This document shows positions 54,727 through 63,865 of a stretch of 64,000 bases of DNA, piece by piece. The notes under the pieces are model-generated. The model saw only the letters and a list, made by a program, of their open reading frames with translations, had not been told where the DNA came from and did no database searches. Numbering within the stretch: position 1 is the first letter of the stretch; every line of letters begins with the position of its first letter. The stretch covers positions 45,978-109,977 of the forward strand of contig DATKCK010000106.1 of assembly GCA_035513215.1 (NCBI GenBank), in the 5' to 3' direction. Made by a program: the position numbers and the translations under genes. Origin of the DNA: DATCZB01 sp035513215 (lineage in GTDB: Bacteria; Pseudomonadota; Gammaproteobacteria; Steroidobacterales; Rariloculaceae).

Positions 54727-57345
54727 GTCGGGCGGATTGGAGTCGTTGGTGGCCTGATCGACGAGATCGTAGAGGAGCGACTGGGCTTCGCGTGGTGACA
54801 GCGAGTCTACGTCGAGCGTGGCCAGCTTTGCGTGTAGCTCCAACGCTCTACCGTCCGTCTTGCCCGGCGAGGCGTGCGGCGGTTCCGTCTCGGCGCAGTC
54901 GACGGCCGGGGCGCTGAAATCGAGCGGCTGCTGGGGCTCGTGGGCCTTCGCGGCTGCCTGGGAGCGCTCGAGCGCAGCGAGGTATTGCTTCGCGTCGTCG
55001 ATGACGTCGCGCGGCACGCCGGCGAGGCCGGCGACGACGAGGCCATAGCTCTGATTCGCCGGGCCTTCCCGGACGCGGTGCAGGAAGACGAGCTCGCCTT
55101 TGTGCTCGGTCGCGTCGAGGTGAACGTTGGCCGTTGCCGGCAGCTCTTCGGACAGGGCCGTGAGCTCGAAGTAATGCGTCGCGAACAGCGTCAGCGAGCC
55201 GATCTCGCGCGCGATGTAACGGGCCGCGGCCCAGGCGAGCGACAGCCCATCGAATGTGCTCGTGCCGCGACCAATCTCGTCCATCAAAATCAGGCTTTCC
55301 CGCGTCGCGCTGTTCAGAATGGTCGCGGTCTCGTTCATTTCGACCATGAAGGTCGACCGGCCGCCGCTGACGTCGTCGGCGGCGCCGATGCGCGTGAAGA
55401 TTCGGTCGACTGGCCCGACCTCGGCGACCGAAGCCGGGACGAAGCTGCCTATCTGCGCGAGTATGACGATGAGCGCCGTCTGCCGCATGTAAGTCGACTT
55501 GCCGCCCATGTTGGGTCCCGTGACGATCAGCATGCGGCGCTTCTCATCGAGCTCGAGGTCGTTCGGCACGAACGTGTGCTTCGCGGCCTGCTCGACGCCG
55601 AGATGGCGGCCGTCTCGATAGCGCAGGCGCCCGGGCTCGACGAGATCGGGCCTGGTCAGCCCGAGTGTTGTCGCGCGCTCGGCGAGATTGCCGAGCACGT
55701 CGATCTCGGCGACGGCCGCGACCGTTTGCTGCATCGTGGCGAGCGATTCGCCGAGCCGCTCGAGCAGATCGTCGTAGAGCCACTTTTCGCGCTTCAGCGC
55801 GCGCTCGCGCGCGCTCAAGATCCGGTCCTCGAAGCTCTTGAGCTCGGGCGTGACGAAGCGCTCCGCGCCTTTGAGTGTCTGGCGCCGGATGTAGTCGGCG
55901 GGCGCTCCCTTCGCGGCGGCTTTGCTGATCTCGATGAAAAAGCCGTGGACCCTGTTGTAGCCCACCTTGAGCGTCTGAATGCCGCTGCGCTTGCGCTCGC
56001 GCGCTTCGAGCTCGGCGAGAAAGCGGTCGGCATTCGTGCTTGCGTCGCGGAGCTCGTCGAGCTCGGCATCGTAGCCGTCGGCGATCACGCCGCCGTCACG
56101 CGCGATGGCGGGCGGCTCCTCGACGATGGCGCGCTGAAGCAGCGCGTGCTCTTGCCGATGGAGCGCGCACTGATCGTTCAGGCGGCTTAGTCTCGGCGAG
56201 TCGTAGGCCTCGAGCTTCGTCTTCAGATCCGGCAGGCGCGCCAGGCCTTCCCTGAGCTGCACGAGATCGCGCGGGCGCGCCGTCTTCAGCGCGATGCGCG
56301 CGAGAATCCGCTCGAGATCGCCGAAGCCGTCGAGCGACTGCGCGACCGGCACCTCGACAGCGCCGAATATCAGCGCTTCGATCGCGTTTTGCCGCTGCCC
56401 GAGCGCCTCGCGATCGCGAATCGGCCGGTTCAGCCAGCTGCGCAGTAGCCGGCTGCCCATCGGCGTCTTGCAGCGATCCATAATGCCCGCGAGCGTGAAT
56501 TCGTTGCGTCCCCCGAGCCCGGACTCGAGCTCGAGATTGCGCCGGGTCGGCGCGTCGAGGATCAGGCTCTGCTCGTGACGCTCCCGGACCAGCGAGCGAA
56601 TGTGCGGAACGGCCGATCGCTGCGTGTCCCTGGCGTACTGAAGCAGGCTGCCGGCGGCCGCGATGCCGTTTGCGGCATCCTCGGCGTCGAAGCCCGCGAG
56701 CGAGCTCGTCCGGAATTGCTCGATCAGCAGATGCCGCCCCGTCTCGCCGTCGAAATGCCACGGCGGCCGCTCGCGCCGCCCGGGCAGGCGCTTAAGCCAC
56801 GCCGGCAGCTCGGCGCCCTCGGCGCAGAGCCACTCGGCAGGCGCGAGCCGCTCGAGCTCGCCGGCCAGCGCCGCGAGGTCGGCGAGCTCCATCAGACCCA
56901 TCCGGCCGCCCGCGAGATCGAGCCATGCGAGCCCGATGCCGGGCTCGAGCACCACGGACGCGAGCAATCGCGTTTCGCGCTGAGGCAGCAGAGCTTCGTC
57001 CGTCAGCGTGCCCGGCGTGATGACGCGCACGACCTCACGTTCCATCGGCCCTTTAGCCGCGCCCGGGTCGCCGATCTGCTCGCAGATCGCGACCGATTCC
57101 CCGAGCCTGACGAGCCGCGCGAGATAGTTGTCGACCGCGTGGACCGGGACACCGGCCATCGGAATCGCCTCGCCGGCCGATTTCCCGCGCCGGGTCAGCG
57201 TGATGTCGATCAGCTTGGCCGCGCGCCTGGCATCGTCGTAGAAGAGCTCGTAGAAGTCGCCCATGCGGTAGAACAAGAGCGCATCCGAGTGCTCCGCCTT
57301 GATGCGAAGGTACTGCTGCATCATCGGTGTGTGCGCTTCGGTCAC
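54712..57345 (-). CDS. mutS: DNA mismatch repair protein MutS
   Basis: An 877-residue protein. The N-terminal mismatch-binding domain has YRMGDFYELFYDDARRAAK (about 26-44) with the Phe-x-Glu mismatch motif; connector, lever and clamp domains follow, then the ATPase with Walker A TGPNMGGKSTYMRQTA near residue 627, DEIGRGTSTFDGLS and the THYFELT motif. The C-terminal tail is present; its last residues (DDPGA) are encoded by an inverted repeat. It is translationally coupled to dinB upstream (ATGA overlap). Confidence 0.96.
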   Translation of the reverse strand: MTEAHTPMMQQYLRIKAEHSDALLFYRMGDFYELFYDDARRAAKLIDITLTRRGKSAGEAIPMAGVPVHAVDNYLARLVRLGESVAICEQIGDPGAAKGPMEREVVRVITPGTLTDEALLPQRETRLLASVVLEPGIGLAWLDLAGGRMGLMELADLAALAGELERLAPAEWLCAEGAELPAWLKRLPGRRERPPWHFDGETGRHLLIEQFRTSSLAGFDAEDAANGIAAAGSLLQYARDTQRSAVPHIRSLVRERHEQSLILDAPTRRNLELESGLGGRNEFTLAGIMDRCKTPMGSRLLRSWLNRPIRDREALGQRQNAIEALIFGAVEVPVAQSLDGFGDLERILARIALKTARPRDLVQLREGLARLPDLKTKLEAYDSPRLSRLNDQCALHRQEHALLQRAIVEEPPAIARDGGVIADGYDAELDELRDASTNADRFLAELEARERKRSGIQTLKVGYNRVHGFFIEISKAAAKGAPADYIRRQTLKGAERFVTPELKSFEDRILSARERALKREKWLYDDLLERLGESLATMQQTVAAVAEIDVLGNLAERATTLGLTRPDLVEPGRLRYRDGRHLGVEQAAKHTFVPNDLELDEKRRMLIVTGPNMGGKSTYMRQTALIVILAQIGSFVPASVAEVGPVDRIFTRIGAADDVSGGRSTFMVEMNETATILNSATRESLILMDEIGRGTSTFDGLSLAWAAARYIAREIGSLTLFATHYFELTALSEELPATANVHLDATEHKGELVFLHRVREGPANQSYGLVVAGLAGVPRDVIDDAKQYLAALERSQAAAKAHEPQQPLDFSAPAVDCAETEPPHASPGKTDGRALELHAKLATLDVDSLSPREAQSLLYDLVDQATNDSNPPDDPGA

Positions 57346-58673
57346 CTGCCAGGATCCTCGTCGAGCGGCGCGTCGTCCCTGAGATAGTCTAGATTAACGT
57401 CGTCGGTGAAGACGGTCCGGCTCGCGAGGTCGGATGCGCGTTGCACGGCGCCCGGACCGAATCGCAGGTAGATTGCGTCGAGTGCGGCGTCGAGCTCTTC
57501 GCCGGCCGATCGCGCAGTGAGCAGGTCGAGCTGCCCCGCCCCCTCGCTCGCGCGAATATCGAAGACCGCGACGCCGATGAGCCGGAACGGGCCGGGATCG
57601 TCGATCTCGCGGAGCAGCGACTGCGCCGCGTCGTTGACGATCGCCGACGCGCTCGTCGCTTCGCCGAGCAGCCTTTGGCGCGTCAGGATCTGGAACTCCC
57701 GCGTTTTGAGCTTGAGCCGCACGCCGCGCGCAATCAGCTCCTTGTCCCGCAGGCGCCGCGCGACGATGCTGGCGGCCTGCCGAACGTAGGGACCGAGCTG
57801 ATCCGACATGAGATCCGCCGCGAGCGTGCGCTCGGAGCTCATGCTCCTCGCTGCGCGGTCCGAGTCGACCGGGCGGGGATCGCGCCCTTGCGAGAGCTCG
57901 AAAAAATGGCGTCCGGTCTTCCCGAGGGCGTTCTCGAGCCGCGCCTGGCCGAAGGCCGTGACGTCGCCGACGGTTTCGAGCCCGAGCGCGGTGAGCCGCG
58001 CCTGCATCTTCGGCCCCGCGCCCCACAGCACCGAGACCGGCTGCGGCGCTAGCCAGCCCTTTGCCTCCGACGGCCGGACGATCGTGAGCCCGTCGGGCTT
58101 GACGTGACCGCTCGCGACCTTCGCGACGTACTTCGTGCCCGAGATGCCGACTGAAACGGTGAGGCCGCCCGTCGCTTCCCGGATCGCGGCCTTGAGCCTG
58201 CGGCCGATCGCCTCGGGCGGGCCGAAAATGCCTTCGGCGCCGGACATGTCGAGAAAGGCCTCGTCGAGGCTCAGCGGCTCGACATCGGGCGAGAAGTCGG
58301 CGAACGTCCGCATCACGATGCGCGAAATCTCCCGATAGCGGTCGAAGCGCGGTGGCACGACGATCGCCTCCGGGCAGCGGCGTCTTGCAAGCGCCATCGG
58401 CATCGCGCTACCGACTTTCGCCGGGCGCGCCTCGTAGCTTGCCGTCAGCACGACGCCGCGCGGATGCGGCGGACCGACGAGCACCGGCTTGCCTCGCAGC
58501 TTCGGATCATCGAGCTGCTCGACGGCCGCATAGAACGCATCCATGTCGGCATGGGCGATGACGCAGGGCCAGGCCGGCCCAGCCGACCAGCGGCCGAGCC
58601 CGGCTGACGAGTGGCGGCTCACCCGACGAAGGGTCGCGGCGATCCGTACAACCATACGGGCCGCTTCGAGCAC
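57342..58673 (-). CDS. dinB: DNA polymerase IV (Y family) DinB
   Basis: A 443-residue translesion polymerase. Catalytic acidic residues are in HADMDAFYAAVEQ near residue 41 and SLDEAFLDMSG near 132; the thumb has VSVGISGTKYVAKVAS, and the little-finger domain fills the C-terminal part. The start is uncertain: ATG at 58673 gives about 40 residues before the first conserved motif, more than usual, and a GTG at 58622 is the next candidate; neither has a good ribosome binding site. No LexA box was recognised in front of it. Confidence 0.92.
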   Translation of the reverse strand: MLEAARMVVRIAATLRRVSRHSSAGLGRWSAGPAWPCVIAHADMDAFYAAVEQLDDPKLRGKPVLVGPPHPRGVVLTASYEARPAKVGSAMPMALARRRCPEAIVVPPRFDRYREISRIVMRTFADFSPDVEPLSLDEAFLDMSGAEGIFGPPEAIGRRLKAAIREATGGLTVSVGISGTKYVAKVASGHVKPDGLTIVRPSEAKGWLAPQPVSVLWGAGPKMQARLTALGLETVGDVTAFGQARLENALGKTGRHFFELSQGRDPRPVDSDRAARSMSSERTLAADLMSDQLGPYVRQAASIVARRLRDKELIARGVRLKLKTREFQILTRQRLLGEATSASAIVNDAAQSLLREIDDPGPFRLIGVAVFDIRASEGAGQLDLLTARSAGEELDAALDAIYLRFGPGAVQRASDLASRTVFTDDVNLDYLRDDAPLDEDPGR

Positions 58674-58685
58674 ATGTTCCGCTGA

Positions 58686-59573
58686 TCAGCCGGCCAGGTG
58701 CCGGCGGAAGAAGCCGATCGTCCGATTCCAGGCGAGCCCGGCTGCGGTCTCGTTGTAGCGCGGCGTCGAGTTGTTGTGAAAGCCGTGCAGTGTGCCCGGA
58801 TACATCTCCATCTCGTACTCGACGCCGTTGCGCTCGAGCGCCGCTTCGTAATCCGGCCACATCGCGTTGATGCGCTCGTCCGATTCGGCATAGATGACGA
58901 GCATCGCGGCCTCGATGCGCGAGACGTCCTCGCTCGCGGGCGCCGCGCCGTAAAACGGCACGCCGGCCTGAAGATCGCCGCCGAGCTCGACGGCGAGGCG
59001 GTTCGTCATGCCGCCGCCCCAGCAGAAGCCGGTCGCGCCGAGCTGGCCACTGGAGAGCGCGTGTGATTTCAGGAAGCGTGCGCTGTTGATCATGTCCTGA
59101 TCGAGCTCGGCCGGCTCGAGATTGCTCTGGAGCTCGCGCCCGTCGTCGTCGTTGCCCGGGTAGCCTCCGACCGGCGCGAGGCCGTCGGGCGCGAGCGCGA
59201 GAAAGCCGGCGACGGCCGCGCGGCGCGCGACATCCTCGATGTAGGGGTTCAGGCCGCGGTTCTCGTGCATGACGAGCACGGCGGGAAAAGGCCCCTCGCC
59301 CTCCGGTTGCACGAGGTAGCCCCGCATCGTGCCGGAGGTCCCGCCCGGCGAGTCGTATTCGACGTAGTTGGCCCGGATGCGCGAGTCGGTGAACGAGATC
59401 GTCTGCGCCTCGGCGTAGCGCGGCATCAGCGCCTGCGCCATCCACAGTGCCGAAGTCCCTCCGATCGTGATCATCGCGGCGCGCGCGAGAAACTCGCGGC
59501 GGTCGATCCGGCCGTGGCAGTACTCGTCGTAGAGGTCGAAGATGCGCCGATCGATCCGGTCGTTTTTGTCCAT
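58686..59573 (-). CDS. Tat-exported dienelactone hydrolase-family protein
   Basis: A 295-residue alpha/beta hydrolase. The N-terminal part carries a twin-arginine motif DRREFLARAAMITIGG (about residues 23-38) and a hydrophobic segment ending near the AEA-Q cleavage site. The mature domain has the nucleophile elbow GFCWGGG with Cys, and a late HGF His, as in dienelactone hydrolases (Cys-Asp-His triad). The start at 59573 has GAGGGG six bases upstream; an ATG 23 codons earlier is less good. Substrate unknown. It precedes dinB by 12 bases on the same strand. Confidence 0.85.
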   Translation of the reverse strand: MDKNDRIDRRIFDLYDEYCHGRIDRREFLARAAMITIGGTSALWMAQALMPRYAEAQTISFTDSRIRANYVEYDSPGGTSGTMRGYLVQPEGEGPFPAVLVMHENRGLNPYIEDVARRAAVAGFLALAPDGLAPVGGYPGNDDDGRELQSNLEPAELDQDMINSARFLKSHALSSGQLGATGFCWGGGMTNRLAVELGGDLQAGVPFYGAAPASEDVSRIEAAMLVIYAESDERINAMWPDYEAALERNGVEYEMEMYPGTLHGFHNNSTPRYNETAAGLAWNRTIGFFRRHLAG

Positions 59574-59652
59574 CGTTACCCCTCGCGTTCTTTTTCTCGG
59601 TCCGTTTCGAGTATTGCACAGAAACGCGTGGCGCGTCGTCACATGTCCGTCG

Positions 59653-59976
59653 TCACATGTCCCTGGCGAGGATCTTGCGCTGCTCCGCTTTCCTGTAGCC
59701 GTCGAGCACGACCGGCCACGTCGCGGCGAACACGGCCGTGATGACGAAGCCGGACATCAGCAATGGCCGGACCACGTAGCTCGGCTGGTCAACGACTCTT
59801 GCGACCATTCCAGCGACGAGAAACAGCCCGCCGACGGCGACCGAGATGATATAGATGCCGGTCACGAGCTTCTTGTGCTGGCCTCGCTCGATCCAGATCG
59901 ACGTGATGGCGACCAGGCTCATCAGGGACAGCCAGGAAAACCATGGGCCCACCTCGGGGCTGAACCATTCACTCAT
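59653..59976 (-). CDS. Small membrane protein of unknown function
   Basis: A 107-residue protein with three membrane segments (about 10-30, 38-60 and 68-92) and a basic C-terminus (GYRKAEQRKILARDM). I do not recognise a family. The ATG overlaps the stop of the DUF2089 gene by four bases, so it is likely made together with that regulator, perhaps as its sensor or target. Confidence 0.7.
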   Translation of the reverse strand: MSEWFSPEVGPWFSWLSLMSLVAITSIWIERGQHKKLVTGIYIISVAVGGLFLVAGMVARVVDQPSYVVRPLLMSGFVITAVFAATWPVVLDGYRKAEQRKILARDM

Positions 59977-60287
59977 CGTCTTTCTCCTTTGGTGCTTCGG
60001 TGCAACGTGAGTATTTCCTTGCCGAGCGCGGTCTCTATCTCGCCCGAGGCGACCATGAGGCGGATCTTCGCCTCGAGCGCGTCGTCGTTGACATTGGCAT
60101 CGAGCAGCTGCATCCGCTCGATCAGAGCGTCGACGCGCCCACGTATCGTCGGGTACGAGACGTCGTAGTCGGCGGCGAGCTGCTTCAGCGAGCCCGAGGC
60201 CAGCACGAAGCGGCGGATCAGCTGCAGGTCGCTGTCGTCGAGTCTGAGCACCCAGTTCGGCAGGTCTCTTGCGTCCATGCCGGACAT
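59973..60287 (-). CDS. DUF2089-like helix-turn-helix protein
   Basis: A 104-residue protein. The segment DLQLIRRFVLASGSLKQLAA then YDVSYPTIRGRVDALIERM (about 19-60) fits the DUF2089 C-terminal domain, a helix-turn-helix related to sigma region 4. The N-terminal zinc ribbon of longer members is missing. The C-terminal part is charged. An ATG three codons in is an alternative start. The upstream spacer 60288-60330 is AT-rich and contains GACTT/AAGTC arms at 60293-60313 that could be an operator. Confidence 0.72.
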   Translation of the reverse strand: MSGMDARDLPNWVLRLDDSDLQLIRRFVLASGSLKQLAADYDVSYPTIRGRVDALIERMQLLDANVNDDALEAKIRLMVASGEIETALGKEILTLHRSTKGERR

Positions 60288-60330
60288 CCTAGGACTTAAA
60301 TAAAATGAAAGTCAACTTTTGTTTTGTTTA

Positions 60331-60600
60331 ATGCATGATAGTCGCGGCGGCTTCCTCGGGAAGGATTTAGCGGGTGGCGACGACGTGCTCGCGTCCGGTG
60401 CGCTTAGGCAGGCGCTCGCGGGGATCGCGGAGCCGCTCAGGCAGGTGTTGCTCTTGAGCGAGCTCGGCGGCCTGAGTTACAAGGAGATTGCCGAGGTCAT
60501 GAATATCAAGGAAGGCACGGTCGGATCGCGCCGCAGCCGGGCGATTGCCGAGCTGAAGGCACGCCTAAGAGCAATGGGAGTGCGATGGAATGAAAATTGA
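60331..60600 (+). pseudogene. ECF sigma factor remnant (region 4 only)
   Basis: The 89-residue frame contains a good sigma-70 region 4: LRQVLLLSELGGLSYKEIAE then VMNIKEGTVGSRRSRAIAEL. Region 2, needed for -10 recognition and core binding, is absent; the first 20 residues are unlike a sigma factor. ECF sigma factors are normally about 160-200 residues. It overlaps a truncated anti-sigma-like frame, so the locus looks like a decayed sigma/anti-sigma pair. A small functional regulator cannot be excluded. Confidence 0.65.
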
Positions 60601-60688
60601 ACGGGAAACCATCTTCGCCGAGCTCGAGCCGCCGCCGGGCGGGCCGGTTTCGGCCGCAGACGACACGACCGAAAGCGCGGCGCCCTAG
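60590..60688 (+). pseudogene. Anti-sigma factor remnant
   Basis: A 32-residue frame starting with the ATG that overlaps the end of the sigma fragment. It reads MKIERETIFAELEPPPGG, similar to the start of membrane anti-sigma factors that follow ECF sigma genes (PPPGGLxRLR type), then stops at TAG 60686-60688. No membrane or zinc domain follows in any frame before the MFS gene. Confidence 0.45.
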
Positions 60689-60704
60689 CCAGCCGCGTTA
60701 CCGC

Positions 60705-62009
60705 ATGCGACTGTCGACGGAGTCTATCTACGAGACGCTGATCGACGAGGAGGATGCGCGCGCCTGCGCCGACATACCGGAATCGGCGTGCCGCGAGACG
60801 CCGCGCAACTTCGTCCTGATCCTCGTCTCTCAGTTATTGACGAAGCTCGGGGATGCGATCGCGAGTCCCAAGATCGTTCTCCCCTGGGTCATGAGCGTCG
60901 TGCAGGCACCGGTCGTGTTTACGGGGCTGCTGGTTCCGGTGCGAGAATCGGGCAGCCTGATTCCGCAGCTCGCCATCGGCGGATGGGTGCGCAGGTTCGC
61001 AATCCGGAAGTGGTTCTGGGTCGTGGGCTCGGTTGCGCAGGCGGCATGCGTCGTCGGCATGGGTCTCGTCGCCCTGGCGCTCGACGGTGTTGCGGCCGGC
61101 GCCGCGATACTCGCTCTTCTCGTCGTTTTCAGCCTGGCACGGGGCGTTTGCTCCGTCGCGTCGAAGGACGTGATCGGTAAGACCGTGCCGAAGCGCCGTC
61201 GCGGTCGCCTGACCGGGTGGGCCACGAGCTTTGCCGGATTCGCGACCGTCCTGGTCGGCGTGGTCCTGCTCCTCGCGCAGAGCGGGGCTGACGGCGGATC
61301 GTATTACGGATCGCTGCTGCTGCTCGCGGGCTGCCTGTGGCTTGCCGGCGCTGTCGTCTTTTCGCGCATCGCGGAATTCGACGGAGAGACTGACGGCGGC
61401 CGCAACGCCGTGTCAGACGCGATTGCGCGGATGAGCCTGCTCGTCACCGATGCGCCGTTCAGGCGTTTCGTTGCCACGCGGGCGCTTTTGCTCTGCTCGG
61501 CGCTGAGCGCGCCCTACTATGTTCTGCTGGCCCGGGAGCAGCCCGGAGCGGCCGACTCGCTGCTCGGCTATTTCATTCTCGCGGCCGGCATCGCGAGTCT
61601 CGTGTCCGGCCCGATCTGGGGAAGGTTCGCCGACCGGTCGAGCAAACGGGTGATGGTCGGGGCGGCTCTGATCAGCGGCTCGATCGGTGTTGCGGTGTTT
61701 GCGGCTGTCGAGCTCGCGCCGACCGTGACGGCGCATCCGGCATTCTTTCCATTGGCCTACTTCATTCTGAGTGTGGCACACGATGGCGCTCGCGTCGGTC
61801 GCAAGACCTATGTCGTCGATCTGGCCGGCGGCAACAAGCGAACCGACTACGTGTCGGTGTCGAACACGGTCATCGGCATCGTTCTGCTCGTCGCCGGCTT
61901 GTCCGGCGCGTTGTCGAGCGTGCTCGAGATCTCGTCGATCGTGCTCGTTCTGTCGCTCTTCGGGCTCGCCGGCGCATGGCTCGGTACCCGGCTGAAGGCG
62001 ATCGAGTGA
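60705..62009 (+). CDS. Major facilitator superfamily transporter
   Basis: A 434-residue protein with about twelve hydrophobic segments. A cytoplasmic tail of about 35 residues (STESIYETLIDEEDARACAD) precedes the first helix. Loop motifs RGVCSVASKDVIGKTVPKRRR and GRFADRSSKRVMVG near residue 305 fit MFS carriers. Substrate cannot be told. The ATG at 60705 gives a clean start; the frame extends upstream only through the anti-sigma remnant. Confidence 0.75.
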   Translation: MRLSTESIYETLIDEEDARACADIPESACRETPRNFVLILVSQLLTKLGDAIASPKIVLPWVMSVVQAPVVFTGLLVPVRESGSLIPQLAIGGWVRRFAIRKWFWVVGSVAQAACVVGMGLVALALDGVAAGAAILALLVVFSLARGVCSVASKDVIGKTVPKRRRGRLTGWATSFAGFATVLVGVVLLLAQSGADGGSYYGSLLLLAGCLWLAGAVVFSRIAEFDGETDGGRNAVSDAIARMSLLVTDAPFRRFVATRALLLCSALSAPYYVLLAREQPGAADSLLGYFILAAGIASLVSGPIWGRFADRSSKRVMVGAALISGSIGVAVFAAVELAPTVTAHPAFFPLAYFILSVAHDGARVGRKTYVVDLAGGNKRTDYVSVSNTVIGIVLLVAGLSGALSSVLEISSIVLVLSLFGLAGAWLGTRLKAIE

Positions 62010-62087
62010 GCCGGAATCGGTGGGTCGCTGCATGGACCCGGTCGAGCCTGAGCGAGCCGCCGTGCCCGGCTCCGCTATGATCCTCGC

Positions 62088-63203
62088 GTGAGGATCCTCC
62101 ATCTTGAGACCGGCCGGCATTTCTACGGCGGTGCGCGCCAGGCCGGCTATCTCATCAACGCGCTGGCTGCGCGCGGCATCGACAACCTGCTCGTCTGCGG
62201 CGAAGGCCACGTCCTGGCCGAAACGGCCGACGCGCGCGTTTTCGAGTGGCATCTCGGCGGCGACCTCGATGCGTCGTTGCAGCACAGGCTCACCGGCCTT
62301 GCGCGCACCGAGAATCCGGATCTCATCCACGTGCATTCGCGCCGCGGTGCCGACACTTTCGGCGGCCGGGCGGCAAAGGCGGCAGGCATTCCCGCGATCC
62401 TGACGCGGCGCGTGCAGTCGGCCGAGCCCGGCCTGTGGCTGCAACTGAAGTACCGCAGTTACGCGGCCATCGTCGCGATATCGGCTGCCGTGGAGAACGA
62501 TCTGCTCCGTCTCGGGATTCCCCGCGACAGGCTCCGGCTCATTCCGAGCGCCGTGGACATCGTTTCATTTCGCCCCGATGCCGATGCGCGGGCGCGTCTC
62601 GTCGCGCGCTACCGTGTGCCCGAAGATGCCCTGCTCGCCGGTGTCGCCGCTCAGCTCATTCCGCGCAAGGGTCACGACTTCCTGCTGCGCTGCTTGCGCG
62701 ACGTCTTGGCGACGGAGTCGAGGACGAGCGCGGCTTCGCGAGTTTACGCGCTGCTGTTCGGCCAGGGCCCGACGGAGGAGAAGCTGAGGCGCGAGGTGAG
62801 CAGGCTCGGCCTCGGCGACCGCGTTCACTTCTGCGGCTTCGAACGCGACTGGCCGGGGCTCTTGCCAGGGCTCGATCTGTTGCTGCACCCTGCGCGCCGC
62901 GAGGGGCTCGGCACCGTCGTGCTCGAGGCGATGAGCGCCGGCGTCCCGGTCGTCGCGTCGCGCGTCGGCGGCATCGTCGATGCGATCGAGGATGGCGTCG
63001 ACGGCAGGCTCGTCGCGCCGGACGACTCGACTGCGTGGCGCGATGCCGTGCTCGACCTGATCTCCGACAGCGAGGAGCGCGTGCGCCTCGCGGCTGCCGC
63101 GCGGCGCAAGGTCGAGGCGCGCTTTACAATCGATCGCATGGCCGAAAGCTACGTCGAGCTTTATCGGGATATCACGCGTCGTGATTTGCCCCGACAATCC
63201 TAA
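62088..63203 (+). CDS. Glycosyltransferase family 4
   Basis: A 371-residue GT-B enzyme. It begins MRILHLETGRHFYGGARQAG, has HVHSRRGADTFGG near residue 83, GVAAQLIPRKGHDFLLR near 185 and the E-x7-E site in LHPARREGLGTVVLEAMSAG near 265. It belongs to the lipopolysaccharide/exopolysaccharide type, and its base composition matches the core genome, unlike the island GT4 genes. GTG start. It overlaps pncC by 23 bases. Confidence 0.87.
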   Translation: MRILHLETGRHFYGGARQAGYLINALAARGIDNLLVCGEGHVLAETADARVFEWHLGGDLDASLQHRLTGLARTENPDLIHVHSRRGADTFGGRAAKAAGIPAILTRRVQSAEPGLWLQLKYRSYAAIVAISAAVENDLLRLGIPRDRLRLIPSAVDIVSFRPDADARARLVARYRVPEDALLAGVAAQLIPRKGHDFLLRCLRDVLATESRTSAASRVYALLFGQGPTEEKLRREVSRLGLGDRVHFCGFERDWPGLLPGLDLLLHPARREGLGTVVLEAMSAGVPVVASRVGGIVDAIEDGVDGRLVAPDDSTAWRDAVLDLISDSEERVRLAAAARRKVEARFTIDRMAESYVELYRDITRRDLPRQS

Positions 63204-63693
63204 GACCAGCGACGCGGCGCTGCGTGATCTCGCCGCTGCGCTCGGGAATGCGCTGCTGGCGAAGGGCATCCGACTCGCCGCCGCCGAGTCGTGCACCGGC
63301 GGCTGGATCGCCAAGGTGCTGACCGATATTCCGGGATCGAGCCGGTGGTTCGAGGCCGGCTTCGTGACCTACTCCAACGAGGCCAAGGTCCGGATGCTCG
63401 GCGTGGCGCAGGCGACGCTCGATGCAGACGGCGCCGTCAGCGAGGCCGTCGTTCGCGAGATGGCGGCGGGGGCGTGCCGCGCCGCGGGCACGGCGGCCGC
63501 CGTCGCGGTCAGCGGGGTCGCGGGTCCGGGCGGCGGCAGCCCCGACAAGCCGGTCGGCCTCGTCCATTTCAGCTGGTGCCTCCGCGACCGCGATTGGGCG
63601 AGCCATGCCCTGCTCTCCGGCGACCGCGAAGCCGTGCGCCGACAGTCCGTCGGGATCGCGCTGCGATCCCTGCTCGATGCGCTTTCGGGCTGA
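63181..63693 (+). CDS. pncC: Nicotinamide-nucleotide amidase PncC (CinA C-terminal domain)
   Basis: A 170-residue protein corresponding to the CinA C-terminal domain, which deamidates nicotinamide mononucleotide to the nicotinic acid form in NAD recycling. Conserved pieces are LAAAESCTGGWIA near residue 32, VTYSNEAKVRMLGV near 62 and VSGVAGPGGGSPDKPVGLV near 108. GTG start inside the end of the glycosyltransferase gene. The order pncC-recA is common in gammaproteobacteria. Confidence 0.93.
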   Translation: MICPDNPKTSDAALRDLAAALGNALLAKGIRLAAAESCTGGWIAKVLTDIPGSSRWFEAGFVTYSNEAKVRMLGVAQATLDADGAVSEAVVREMAAGACRAAGTAAAVAVSGVAGPGGGSPDKPVGLVHFSWCLRDRDWASHALLSGDREAVRRQSVGIALRSLLDALSG

Positions 63694-63821
63694 GCGGCCG
63701 CCTGCAACGAGCGCGAACCGACCGAGTTCTCGCGGGGCCTTGGGCGCGAGCGAAACCGAAACCTTGCGTTCTTGCCAGGAAATGACGGCTGCCGGGCACT
63801 GCAATCTGTGAAATAATGGTA

Positions 63822-63837
63822 CTGTAGTTACTTCCAG
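63822..63837 (+). promoter_or_regulatory. Candidate LexA box upstream of recA
   Basis: CTGT, eight bases, then CCAG fits the gammaproteobacterial LexA pattern CTGT-N8-ACAG with one mismatch in the second half. It is 28 bases before the recA ATG, a normal place for an SOS operator. Confidence 0.45.
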
Positions 63838-63865
63838 CAGCGCACTCACACTCAACGGGACGAAT

